Shown in pieces: positions 4,823 to 13,022 of a DNA stretch of 14,053 nucleotides. The stretch lies in assembly GCA_903923915.1 (NCBI GenBank), contig CAIXZI010000033.1, positions 1 through 14,053 of the forward strand, given 5' to 3'. How positions within the stretch are numbered: the first letter of the stretch is position 1; every line of letters begins with the position of its first letter. This DNA is from an uncultured Bacteroidota bacterium. GTDB taxonomy: Bacteria > Bacteroidota > Bacteroidia > B-17B0 > Aurantibacillaceae. The translations under genes were made by a program, and so were the position numbers. The notes beneath the pieces were generated by a model that was not told where the DNA came from, made no database searches, and was given only the letters and a program-made list of their open reading frames with translations.

Positions 4823-7800
4823 ATGAAAAACAAATACACATACCTTTTTATACTGTTTTTATTTTTTGGTTTTAATAGAAATGCGACTGCGCAAACCACC
4901 AATACCGAAAGTTTTGATGGTGCTACTTTCCCACCTACCGGGTGGACACAAAATACAAATACAGCTTATTTATTTAGAGTTACGTCAGGTGCAAACCCTA
5001 CTCAAGCTACACATTCAGGTGCTGGAGAGGTAGAATTTAATTCATATAGTTTGTCATCTGGTGTTGCAAACCTTGTTACACCAATTATTGATTGGAGTTG
5101 TAGAGGCGGAAGTACACCCACTTTAAGCTTTTGGTTTTATAGGGATGTTACTGCGTATAATTCAGCTACTTATGCAGCTGAAGGAGTAAATATATATGTA
5201 AATACTAGTGCGGCTGTAGGAGGAACACAACTTGGTTTTGTTCCGCGCGCTGGTTCTCAAACGGCAACTGGTATGGCTTCAGGGGCGGCTACTTCAGCCA
5301 CTAGTCAGTGGATTCAATATACTTTTAATATTCCGGCAGGTTTTAATACCTCCACAAATTATATCATCTTTAATTTTGTGTCGAAGGATGGAGATAATTG
5401 TTTTATGGATGATGTGCAATGGATATCCTATCCTGGCCCTACAGTTGCGGCTATAGGTGGCGGTGCTGCATCAGTTTGTGTTGGTGCTACAACACCCGCT
5501 TTTACAGATGCTACCGGTGGCGGAACATGGTCTGTTACTAATGGAACGGGTTCTGCAACAATCAATGGTTCTAATCAAGTTACAGGTGTCACTGCAGGTA
5601 CGGCAACAGTAAACTATGCCGTAACTAGTGGTGGTTGTACCACTAAATCTACGTATCCAATTACCATAACACCAAGTTGCTCAGGAACACCAACAGCCGG
5701 TACTGCTTTAGCTTCGGTTACAAGTGGCTGTAGCAGTTATGCCAGCACCCTAAGTTTAAGTGGTGCTTCTGCTGCCAGTTGCGGTTTAAGTTATCAGTGG
5801 TACTCATCGGCCAATAACAGCACCTGGACAAGTTTAGGTGCAGGTGCAACAAGCGCTACGTATGCTGCAACTGTAAGTGCAAATACGTATTATCAGTGTG
5901 TTCTTACCTGTGCTAATGGAGCGGCTACTGCTACATCAACCAGTGTGTATTGCGCAGAAGGTGCGCCTACTAATGATGCCTGCTCTGGTGCCATTGCGTT
6001 AACAAGTGGTGTAGCTGTTGCAAGCACTAACCTTTGTGCAACCACAAGCACCGGGGGTGTTACTGACCCAACACCAAGTGCCTGTGGTTATGATGGCTTG
6101 GGGGTAAATAATACTATTTGGTATACTTATACTACAGGTGCTTCTGCCGGAACATTAACTGTTAGCTTAACGCACGGTACAATGACTTATGCGGCTTTAT
6201 CCATTGTAAGTGGTTCTTGTGGTGCTTATACGCAGGTTGGTTGCAGCGACCCTAACACAACTACTGCAAATCCCTCAGCTACCGTTTGTTTATTGGCAAA
6301 TACAACTTATTATATAATGGTTTGGGATGATGGGGGTACGGCGGGTACGTTTACATTAACACCAACCTTTGTTTCTTCCAGCGCACTTGCAGCCATTGGC
6401 GGTGGCGCTGCCACAGTTTGTGTGGGTAGTACAACGCCTGCATTTACAGATGCTACCGGCGGTGGAACATGGTCAATTACTAATGGAACCGGTTCTGCAA
6501 CTATTAGTGCAGGTGGTGTTGTAACAGGTGTTTCTAAAGGTACAGCCACAGTTGTTTATTCTGTTGGATGTGCCAGTGCTACTTATACGATAACCATCAA
6601 TACAGTTCCTACAGTTTCGGCTATTGGAGGTGGTGCCGCTTCGGTATGTGTAGGTGGCACAACGCCTGCATTTACGGATGCAACAGTTGGAGGAACTTGG
6701 TCTATAACAAATGGAACAGGATCTGCTACCATTAGTGCCGGCGGTGTGGTAACGGGTGTATCATTAGGTACGGCAACGGTAAATTACGCAGTAACAAACA
6801 CTTGTGGAACAACTACCGTAACCTATCCTATTTCTGTTCAAACAGCATGCTCAGGCACACCTAATGCCGGTTCGGCATATCCTTCCGTTGCTGCCAGTTG
6901 TTCTAGTTATACATCCGTTGTATCTTTAAGTGGAGGTAATATATCTGGACAATGCGGCATTAGCTATCAATGGTATTCATCTCCTAATAATAGTACCTGG
7001 ACAAGTTTAGGTGCTGGTGCAACGAGCTCTTCTTACACAGCAACTGTTTCTGCAACTACTTATTACGAATGTATTGCAACATGTTCTAATGGGGGGCTGT
7101 CAGGTACTTCTGTAAGCACTTATTGTCAAGAGGGGCCAGCATCTAATGATGCTTGTGCTACACCCGTGATTGCAGGTGTGGTTACTCCTTCATCGCCTTA
7201 TAGCGTTTATAGTAACAACTTATGTGCAACACTTAATACAGGAATGGCAGACCCTACTGCATCCTGTGGTGGGGTTGGTGTAGGTACATTATGGTATACA
7301 TTTACTACTCCCTCGTATGCGTCTAATTATAGCATTACAGTTGTAGGTGCTTCAATGACAAAACCTGGGATAGCAGTTTACAGTGGCGTTTGTGGTGGCT
7401 TTACGCAAGTTGGTTGTAGTTATATAGGTACCTCAACTGGGATACCAACTATATCGCTATCATGCCTTCCAGCTAATACCACTTATTACGTTATGGTTTA
7501 CTGTAATGGCATTGCAGGCGATTTCTTTTTAAATATTACCTCGCCTTCTTGCAGCGGAGGGAATGCAGAAGCAAGTGTTACAAACAAATGTACAGCGGGT
7601 AATTATGCATCTACTATGAGTTTGATAAATGTAACTGGTTGTGTAACCGGATACCAATGGCAAACATCAACCGATAATGCTACTTGGAGCAATGTTGTTG
7701 GGGCTACTTCCTCCTCGTATGCAGCTACTATTAGTTCAAATATTTATTATCAATGTGTTGTAACTTGTAGTGATGGAAGCACGTCTTCCTCCCAATCTGT

Positions 7801-9517
7801 ATTTTGCACTGCACCCGGAACAGCGCCGGCTAATGATAATTGTGCCAATGCTCAGATCTTAACATTTTATGGCGGCATTAATTTAGGCGACTATCTTAGT
7901 CAAGCACAAGGAGACAATACCTGTGCCACAGCCGATGGCACATCGCAATGTTTTACAGCCAACAAAAGTCTTTGGTATAAATTTCAGGCCCCTGTTGCTG
8001 GCAGTTACTTTGTAGGGGTATTAGGCAATACAATGAATTTACCTGAACTTTCTGTAACAACGGGTGCTTGCGGTGCTTTTACCGAGTATAGTTGTGCAGG
8101 CGGAAAACCATATGGGGGTATAAACTATCCTTGGGATTCATATTGGGGAGGGCAAACAGGTGGTGCGGAATACACCCTTGGATATTCTCCTTTCTCAAAT
8201 TTTGGAGGAGATATTGACTATGATGGATCGTCTAATTACTCACAGGCTGGTATTTGTAATGTTACGGCGGGGCAATGGGTATATATTATGGTAGATAATT
8301 ATTCTGGCTCTCTTAATTTTAACGGTTCTGGAAATCCGTGCAACAGCGGAGGTTCCTGTGGTACATATGTTGCTGGGCCTGGAAGCGCAGGTACATTTAC
8401 GCTTTATGTTGGCGTTTTAAATAATGACGCTATACCAAGTGGTGTTGTGGTTAACAGTTGTGGCAGTATATTTAATAGCAGCACTATTGGCGCAACAAAT
8501 TGTGGCAATGGATTAGGTGATGGATATTATAACAATTTAGATAATAGTTCTACAGTATGCAGTGGTTCGGCAGGAGCAAGTTGCGGTGGTGGTGGTGGTG
8601 TTGCTGGCAATGCTTGTAACGCAGGATCAGGTACAAATGGTGGCGACGTAGGATATTCTGTTGAAAATGATAGTTGGTACCAGTTTTGTGTGGTAGCAAA
8701 CTCAACGGTTACAGTAAACTTCCAACCCGTTCTTTCAAGTTGTATTCCATCTGCCGGTGCCGGCTTACAAATGTCAATATTTACAGGTGTCCCTGGCTCT
8801 CTAACAAAATTGGCTGGTGGGTTTTGCCAAATGGATGTTACGGGTATTTTTGTAAATACATTTGCTGTACCAGCTAGTACTTGTGTTTATGTTGAGGTAG
8901 ATGGTTATGGCGGAACTAACTGTAATTACCAGCTTGCCATTACGATGATTCCAAACTGCGTATTATCGGTAGATATTCTTTCGTTTTCTGGTGTTTTAAC
9001 GGATGATGTAAAAACAAAACTAAATTGGGTTACCGCTTCCGAAACAAATTCAGGTTATTACTTAGTAGAACGAAGTACGGACGGGATTAATTATTCAGCT
9101 ATTGGAAGAGTAAAAGCGGCAGGAAACTCTACCAACCAAATTGGTTATGAATTTTATGATAATAATCCTGCCAAAGGTATTAACTATTATAAGCTTAGCG
9201 AAGTTGATAAAAACGGATTAAGTAACTTTTTAGGATATGTAACCATAAAAAACAGTGCGTCTTTGCCATTATTTAACGTATATCCTAATCCTGCGCAAAA
9301 CAGCATTACTTTAAGTTTAAAAAACTTTGCAACACCTGTAATAAGTTATGAATTATATGATGCGCAAGGTGCATTGATGCAAACAGAAAGCATTAACTTA
9401 ATAGATGGCAATCAGGATTATAAAATTGATTTAAGCAATTTAAATAAAGGGTTTTACTTTATAAAAGTAAATGCGGGAGATGAGTTATTAAAAAGAACGT
9501 TCATAAAAGCTGAATAG
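4823..9517 (+). CDS. Giant modular T9SS-exported adhesin-like protein
   Basis: 1564 residues. The signal peptide is 1-23 (cleavage after ATA). Residues about 25-205 resemble a choice-of-anchor-J/cleaved-adhesin beta-sandwich (ESFDGATFPPTGW at the start, CFMDDVQW at the end). Then come shuffled modules: type A (Ig-like, GGGTWS...NGTGSATI) at about 206-283, 519-594 and 595-674; type B (Cys-rich Ig-like with YQWYSS or YQWQTS) at 284-379, 675-770 and 908-999; type C (starting NDAC or NDNC, with LWYTF or IWYTY and YYxMV motifs, pre-peptidase-like) at 380-515, 771-907 and about 1003-1202, with a diverged one to 1382. A fibronectin-like domain (1383-1475) and a T9SS type A sorting domain (1480-1564, VYPNPAQN, ending KRTFIKAE) follow. 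It should cross the outer membrane through T9SS and be surface-bound or released. The many cysteines fit disulfides outside the cytoplasm. The promoter is at 4676. Ligand unknown; no enzyme motif was seen. Confidence 0.95.
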   Translation: MKNKYTYLFILFLFFGFNRNATAQTTNTESFDGATFPPTGWTQNTNTAYLFRVTSGANPTQATHSGAGEVEFNSYSLSSGVANLVTPIIDWSCRGGSTPTLSFWFYRDVTAYNSATYAAEGVNIYVNTSAAVGGTQLGFVPRAGSQTATGMASGAATSATSQWIQYTFNIPAGFNTSTNYIIFNFVSKDGDNCFMDDVQWISYPGPTVAAIGGGAASVCVGATTPAFTDATGGGTWSVTNGTGSATINGSNQVTGVTAGTATVNYAVTSGGCTTKSTYPITITPSCSGTPTAGTALASVTSGCSSYASTLSLSGASAASCGLSYQWYSSANNSTWTSLGAGATSATYAATVSANTYYQCVLTCANGAATATSTSVYCAEGAPTNDACSGAIALTSGVAVASTNLCATTSTGGVTDPTPSACGYDGLGVNNTIWYTYTTGASAGTLTVSLTHGTMTYAALSIVSGSCGAYTQVGCSDPNTTTANPSATVCLLANTTYYIMVWDDGGTAGTFTLTPTFVSSSALAAIGGGAATVCVGSTTPAFTDATGGGTWSITNGTGSATISAGGVVTGVSKGTATVVYSVGCASATYTITINTVPTVSAIGGGAASVCVGGTTPAFTDATVGGTWSITNGTGSATISAGGVVTGVSLGTATVNYAVTNTCGTTTVTYPISVQTACSGTPNAGSAYPSVAASCSSYTSVVSLSGGNISGQCGISYQWYSSPNNSTWTSLGAGATSSSYTATVSATTYYECIATCSNGGLSGTSVSTYCQEGPASNDACATPVIAGVVTPSSPYSVYSNNLCATLNTGMADPTASCGGVGVGTLWYTFTTPSYASNYSITVVGASMTKPGIAVYSGVCGGFTQVGCSYIGTSTGIPTISLSCLPANTTYYVMVYCNGIAGDFFLNITSPSCSGGNAEASVTNKCTAGNYASTMSLINVTGCVTGYQWQTSTDNATWSNVVGATSSSYAATISSNIYYQCVVTCSDGSTSSSQSVFCTAPGTAPANDNCANAQILTFYGGINLGDYLSQAQGDNTCATADGTSQCFTANKSLWYKFQAPVAGSYFVGVLGNTMNLPELSVTTGACGAFTEYSCAGGKPYGGINYPWDSYWGGQTGGAEYTLGYSPFSNFGGDIDYDGSSNYSQAGICNVTAGQWVYIMVDNYSGSLNFNGSGNPCNSGGSCGTYVAGPGSAGTFTLYVGVLNNDAIPSGVVVNSCGSIFNSSTIGATNCGNGLGDGYYNNLDNSSTVCSGSAGASCGGGGGVAGNACNAGSGTNGGDVGYSVENDSWYQFCVVANSTVTVNFQPVLSSCIPSAGAGLQMSIFTGVPGSLTKLAGGFCQMDVTGIFVNTFAVPASTCVYVEVDGYGGTNCNYQLAITMIPNCVLSVDILSFSGVLTDDVKTKLNWVTASETNSGYYLVERSTDGINYSAIGRVKAAGNSTNQIGYEFYDNNPAKGINYYKLSEVDKNGLSNFLGYVTIKNSASLPLFNVYPNPAQNSITLSLKNFATPVISYELYDAQGALMQTESINLIDGNQDYKIDLSNLNKGFYFIKVNAGDELLKRTFIKAE
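5444..6836 (+). repeat. Three coding repeats (module A) of the giant gene, two in tandem
   Basis: Copies start near 5444, 6383 and 6605. The last two are adjacent with a 222-base (74-codon) period. All share AIGGGAA-VCVG, TTPAFTDAT and GGTWS-TNGTGSATI. The two adjacent copies share a 25-residue identical run, so they look like a recent duplication or gene conversion. Confidence 0.85.
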
Positions 9518-11596
9518 CTAAACTAATTTAATACCTATTACAGTTACGTCATCTACTTGTTCTAAGTTTCCTTGCCAATCAACAAAAGACGCATTTAAAA
9601 TTTGTTTCTGTTCTTCTAATGGCTTATGATTATTAGCTAATAAACCATCTTCAAATTGTTTGTATTTATATTTTTTACCTTTTGGTCCGCCAAACTGATC
9701 GGCAAAACCGTCGGTAAACAAGTAAACCGTATCGTTTGTATTTAAGCGCAAGCTATGATTGGTAAAAGGTTTTGGATCATCAACATAACCAATGGGTTGT
9801 TTATTAGCTTTTATTTCTTTTAGTATACCACCTTCAACGTACCATAAAGGATTAAAAGCCCCTGCCCACATTATTTCGTTTGTTTTTATATTTAAACGCA
9901 TTAAAGAAATATCCATACCATCTTTGGTTATTCCATGCCGACTTAACTCTTGTACAATTTTATCACGAAGCTTATCAAGTATTTCGGCCGGAGATAAAAT
10001 TTCTTCGCAAGCATTTATTTCATTTAAATATGAAATACCCAACATAGTTAAAAAAGCACCCGGAACCCCGTGTCCCGTGCAATCTGCCGCTGTAATATAT
10101 AAAAACTCTGCTTTTTCTAAAGCCCAATAAAAATCGCCACTTACAATATCTTTGGGTTTAAATAAAATGAAATGAGGCGGTAAATGTGCGCTAACATGTT
10201 CTTCTTCTTTAAGAATAGCTTGTTGTATGCGCTTAGCATAATTAATACTATCTATAATATCTTTATGCTGTTCTTCAATAATTTTATTTTTCAATTCTAA
10301 TTTAAAATTGGCCTTTTGTTTCTGCTTATTCTGCCGGTATAATACAAACGCTAAATAGGCAATTAGCAATAATATGACGGCGGAGATAATTAAAAAAAAC
10401 TGCTGTTGCTTGCCCTGTATTTGTTGTATTTCTAACTGTTTGTTTAAAAGTTGATTTTCTTTTTCTTTCTTTTCGCTTTGGTATTGCTTGTCTAATTCGT
10501 TTATCTGTTTTTGACTTTCTATTCCAGAAATACTGTCTTTTAGATTTGTATATAATTGAGAAAACTCATAGGCTTTTTGATAGTTGCCGGCTTTTGCGTA
10601 AGCGGTATTAAGATTGTTGTATGCGTGCAGTAGTTCGCTTTTGTCATCAGACTCTAATGCGTTTTGGTAACCCTTTAGAGCATACTCAAGTGCTTCTTTA
10701 GATTTGCCAAGCTCACCATATATGGAGGATATGTTTAGATAAGTAAGGGCTAAATCAGTGTTACGTGTATTTAGGTTTTCTCGTAGCTTTATTACCTCGT
10801 TATAGTAAACTAATGCTTGGCTGTAATGTTTCTTTTTAAATTCTATGTTGGCAACACCAGATAATGCGTTGATATAATAATTTATTGAATTTTTGTTGTT
10901 GACATAATAAGCCAGTGTTTTTTTAAACCAGGTTGTTGCTTTATCATAATCACCTAGTGCAACATAGGCCTGCCCTAAATTGGTGCAATCGCTTATATAA
11001 TCAAGTGATTTGTTATCGGGATTTAATTTTAATGCATTTTCCCAGTAGTAAACTGCATTCTTATAATTTTCTTGGTAGAAGAAAGCGATCCCTAAGTCTG
11101 AATTGCTTACACAGGATAATCTTTTATTTTTTATTTTTTCCCATATCGCCAAAGCTTTTAAATGAAAAGCAACGCCCTCTTTGTATTTACCGGTATACAC
11201 GGCAATTAAGCCCAAATTTCTATAAGCTAAACCAATACCTTTTTGATAATTTATTTTGGTGCTTTTGGCTATTATTTGCTTAATAACACTATCTGCTTTA
11301 TTGTATTCTTCGGTTGATATATAACAAAAGGCAATTTTATTTTCTATGTCAATACACTTATCGGGATACGCTTTTGTAAAGGCGTTTACAATTTTTTGAT
11401 AATACGTAATTGCCTTGGTATAATTGCCGGCGTTTGCCATATACATGCCAATATCAGTGCATTTATTAATGCGGTCAGTATCTGATAAGGCTTTTGTATA
11501 TGAACTAAGTAAGCTGTCGAGGTGTTCGTCGTGTTGCGAAAAGGAGATAATAGAGTATAAAAACAGTACGAGAAAATAGGTAGCGCCGCGAGACAT
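9518..11596 (-). CDS. TPR - transmembrane - SpoIIE-type PP2C phosphatase
   Basis: 692 residues from the ATG at 11596; a TTG eight codons earlier is an unlikely start. Order: signal peptide (1-20), about eight TPR repeats (roughly 25-365) expected in the periplasm, a coiled coil, one membrane helix (about 399-421), a second short coiled coil, and a SpoIIE/PP2C domain to the C-terminus. Metal-binding aspartates are all present: SGDFYW (about 487), AADCTGHGVPGAF (about 505), GMDIS (about 562), TDGFADQ (about 630) and QVDDVTVIG (about 682). It should therefore be an active Ser/Thr phosphatase. Such enzymes typically act on anti-sigma-factor antagonists; the TPR part would sense a periplasmic protein or peptide. 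No STAS or anti-sigma kinase gene is in the window. Its stop (9518-9520) directly abuts that of the giant gene. Confidence 0.93.
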   Translation of the reverse strand: MSRGATYFLVLFLYSIISFSQHDEHLDSLLSSYTKALSDTDRINKCTDIGMYMANAGNYTKAITYYQKIVNAFTKAYPDKCIDIENKIAFCYISTEEYNKADSVIKQIIAKSTKINYQKGIGLAYRNLGLIAVYTGKYKEGVAFHLKALAIWEKIKNKRLSCVSNSDLGIAFFYQENYKNAVYYWENALKLNPDNKSLDYISDCTNLGQAYVALGDYDKATTWFKKTLAYYVNNKNSINYYINALSGVANIEFKKKHYSQALVYYNEVIKLRENLNTRNTDLALTYLNISSIYGELGKSKEALEYALKGYQNALESDDKSELLHAYNNLNTAYAKAGNYQKAYEFSQLYTNLKDSISGIESQKQINELDKQYQSEKKEKENQLLNKQLEIQQIQGKQQQFFLIISAVILLLIAYLAFVLYRQNKQKQKANFKLELKNKIIEEQHKDIIDSINYAKRIQQAILKEEEHVSAHLPPHFILFKPKDIVSGDFYWALEKAEFLYITAADCTGHGVPGAFLTMLGISYLNEINACEEILSPAEILDKLRDKIVQELSRHGITKDGMDISLMRLNIKTNEIMWAGAFNPLWYVEGGILKEIKANKQPIGYVDDPKPFTNHSLRLNTNDTVYLFTDGFADQFGGPKGKKYKYKQFEDGLLANNHKPLEEQKQILNASFVDWQGNLEQVDDVTVIGIKLV

Positions 11597-11598
11597 AA

Positions 11599-11629
11599 TT
11601 TGTTTTTTTAAAAATAGCAACTATATTTG
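11599..11629 (+). promoter_or_regulatory. Consensus Bacteroidota promoter of the small gene at 11654
   Basis: TTTG (11599-11602), a 19-base spacer and TATATTTG (11622-11629) match the consensus exactly. Transcription should start near 11636, 18 bases before the ATG. The upstream element lies 2 bases from the ATG of the divergent phosphatase gene, so the two genes share a 57-base control region. The match also rules out translation of the small gene from a TTG at 11627. Confidence 0.8.
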
Positions 11630-11653
11630 AAATTAATCCTAAAAAATAAACTC

Positions 11654-11863
11654 ATGGCAGCAAATAATTTAAAAAAGACAACTAAACCGTTGAATGGCAA
11701 TCTAAAAGAGAATCCTATCAACGAAGAATTGGCGCAGCAGAGCTCACCTATGCATACAACCGGAGCTTTAGACGCAACAACAGGTGGACAAGTAAAAGGT
11801 GGTGTTACGGCTCAATCAGGCAATCGTATGGCGGCTGAGGGAGGTCCAGAAGGCTTGTCATAG
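11654..11863 (+). CDS. Small hydrophilic protein of unknown function, 69 residues
   Basis: Starts at the ATG at 11654, just behind a consensus promoter, and ends at a TAG at 11861. It begins MAANNLKKTTKPLNGNLKEN and ends MAAEGGPEGLS. The composition is Gly, Ala, Asn, Thr, Gln and Lys with no aromatic residue and no cysteine, and there is no signal peptide or membrane segment, so it is probably disordered. The Gly-rich C-terminal third (GGQVKGG, AEGGPEG) loosely recalls stress-induced hydrophilic proteins, but this is too weak to assign. It is divergent from the phosphatase gene and followed by a convergent glycosyltransferase, so it is monocistronic. The good promoter and balanced sequence make it a real gene. 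I do not recognise its family. Confidence 0.72.
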   Translation: MAANNLKKTTKPLNGNLKENPINEELAQQSSPMHTTGALDATTGGQVKGGVTAQSGNRMAAEGGPEGLS

Positions 11864-11977
11864 TTAGTGGTTTGTCGGGGAGTGCAAAGACTAACCTAAG
11901 TTCATTACAGGCACGGCCGGCATAAAAAATAAAAATTTGAGATAATCCTAGGCTCTTCAGTTGTTGGGGAAAAGTCA

Positions 11978-13012
11978 TTATTGTTTAAAAATATCTTCAT
12001 ACTGCTTAGTAACAGTTTGTAGCGAGTATTTACTCAGTACGTTTTCATAAGCCGCATCTGTAATATCTTTTCGTAAATCGGCATCATTTAAAAGTTCGTT
12101 TATGCTTAACGCCAGTGCCTTGGCATCTTTTACATCGCACACCAAACCACTGCCTTCAACCACTTCTTTTAAGCCTCCCGCGTTTGTTGATACTACGGGT
12201 ACTTTATATAAAAAGGCATCGAGTACACTACTACCCAAACCTTCTTCCTGCGAACTCATTACAAATACATCAAAAATGGAAAAGAAATCTTCTACATCAT
12301 CTATGTGCCCCATTAAATGGTACCATCTGCTAATGTTTAAATGCGCAATTTCTTTTTCAATTTCTTGTTGTAAATCACCTTCGCCAAAATGCAAAAACAT
12401 AAAATCGTCTCTCATTTGCGAGAGATGATAAATTACCTGCGCCATGGTAAGCGGATCTTTATGTGGCACAAGAGCTGCTACTGTTGCAATTATTTTTTTA
12501 TTATGCCAGCCTCTAAAATGAATTAGTTTTTTGGCTCGTTCTTCATTTAGTTTTTTTGCAATAGCCATATCAGGTATTACGGTAATATCTTTTAAACCAA
12601 AGTTTTCTAAAATGGTTTTTATGGCTGATGAAATGGCTACGAGTTTATGTGTACGCGTATATTTTAGCTTTGTAAAAAATCCTTTTGGAACAAAATCTAC
12701 CCTACGTGTATAGATAACTTTTGTTTTGTGAAACAACGAGGAAACAACGCCATACATTTGTGCTGATGAAGTTTGTGCATGAATAATATTTGCAAAACGC
12801 CCGTGTTTAATTAAGTATAAGATAGCCTGTAAGCCATTATTAACAGCATGTATGGGTATATCCAATTCTTTTGCTTTTTGATGTAACTGAAAATTTTTTC
12901 GACACAGCAATTCTACTTCATGCCCTTGCTGTAAAAATCCCTGAATGTTATAGAGTGTTTGTCGCTCGCCGCCACGCCAAGTTTTTTCGGTATTTACTTC
13001 GAGGATTTTCAT
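11978..13012 (-). CDS. Glycosyltransferase family 4-type (GT-B fold)
   Basis: 344 residues with two Rossmann-like halves. The N-terminal acceptor half opens with KILEVNTEKTWRGGERQTL, whose GGER loop is typical of GT4 enzymes. The C-terminal nucleotide-sugar half runs from about residue 165 (IATVAALVPHKDP) through FLHFGEGDL to SSQEEGLGSSVLDAF and VPVVSTNAGGLKEVV near 250-285. The usual E-x7-E motif is present except that the second glutamate is Asp, seen in some active relatives. It transfers a sugar from an NDP- or UDP-sugar to a growing glycan or lipid at the inner face of the cytoplasmic membrane; donor and acceptor cannot be told. The ATG at 13012 lies 10 bases after the stop of the O-antigen ligase-like gene, so they are probably one transcript in a surface-polysaccharide locus. 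Confidence 0.93.
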   Translation of the reverse strand: MKILEVNTEKTWRGGERQTLYNIQGFLQQGHEVELLCRKNFQLHQKAKELDIPIHAVNNGLQAILYLIKHGRFANIIHAQTSSAQMYGVVSSLFHKTKVIYTRRVDFVPKGFFTKLKYTRTHKLVAISSAIKTILENFGLKDITVIPDMAIAKKLNEERAKKLIHFRGWHNKKIIATVAALVPHKDPLTMAQVIYHLSQMRDDFMFLHFGEGDLQQEIEKEIAHLNISRWYHLMGHIDDVEDFFSIFDVFVMSSQEEGLGSSVLDAFLYKVPVVSTNAGGLKEVVEGSGLVCDVKDAKALALSINELLNDADLRKDITDAAYENVLSKYSLQTVTKQYEDIFKQ

Positions 13013-13022
13013 TTAAGCAAAA

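Noticed and set aside
6310..6549. Minus-strand open frame inside the giant gene
   Set aside because: A Val/Pro/Ala-rich mirror of the Thr/Gly-rich repeats, opposite a clearly coding strand.
11597..11620. Start of the phosphatase gene at the TTG at 11620
   Set aside because: The ATG at 11596 gives a cleaner signal peptide and is the normal start codon; the TTG adds eight residues of no evident value.
11627..11653. Start of the small gene at the TTG at 11627
   Set aside because: That codon overlaps the -7 promoter element, upstream of the expected transcription start.
11863..11895. Terminator after the small gene
   Set aside because: GTTAGT/ACTAAC with an inner TTTG/CAAA forms only a bulged stem and no T-run follows.
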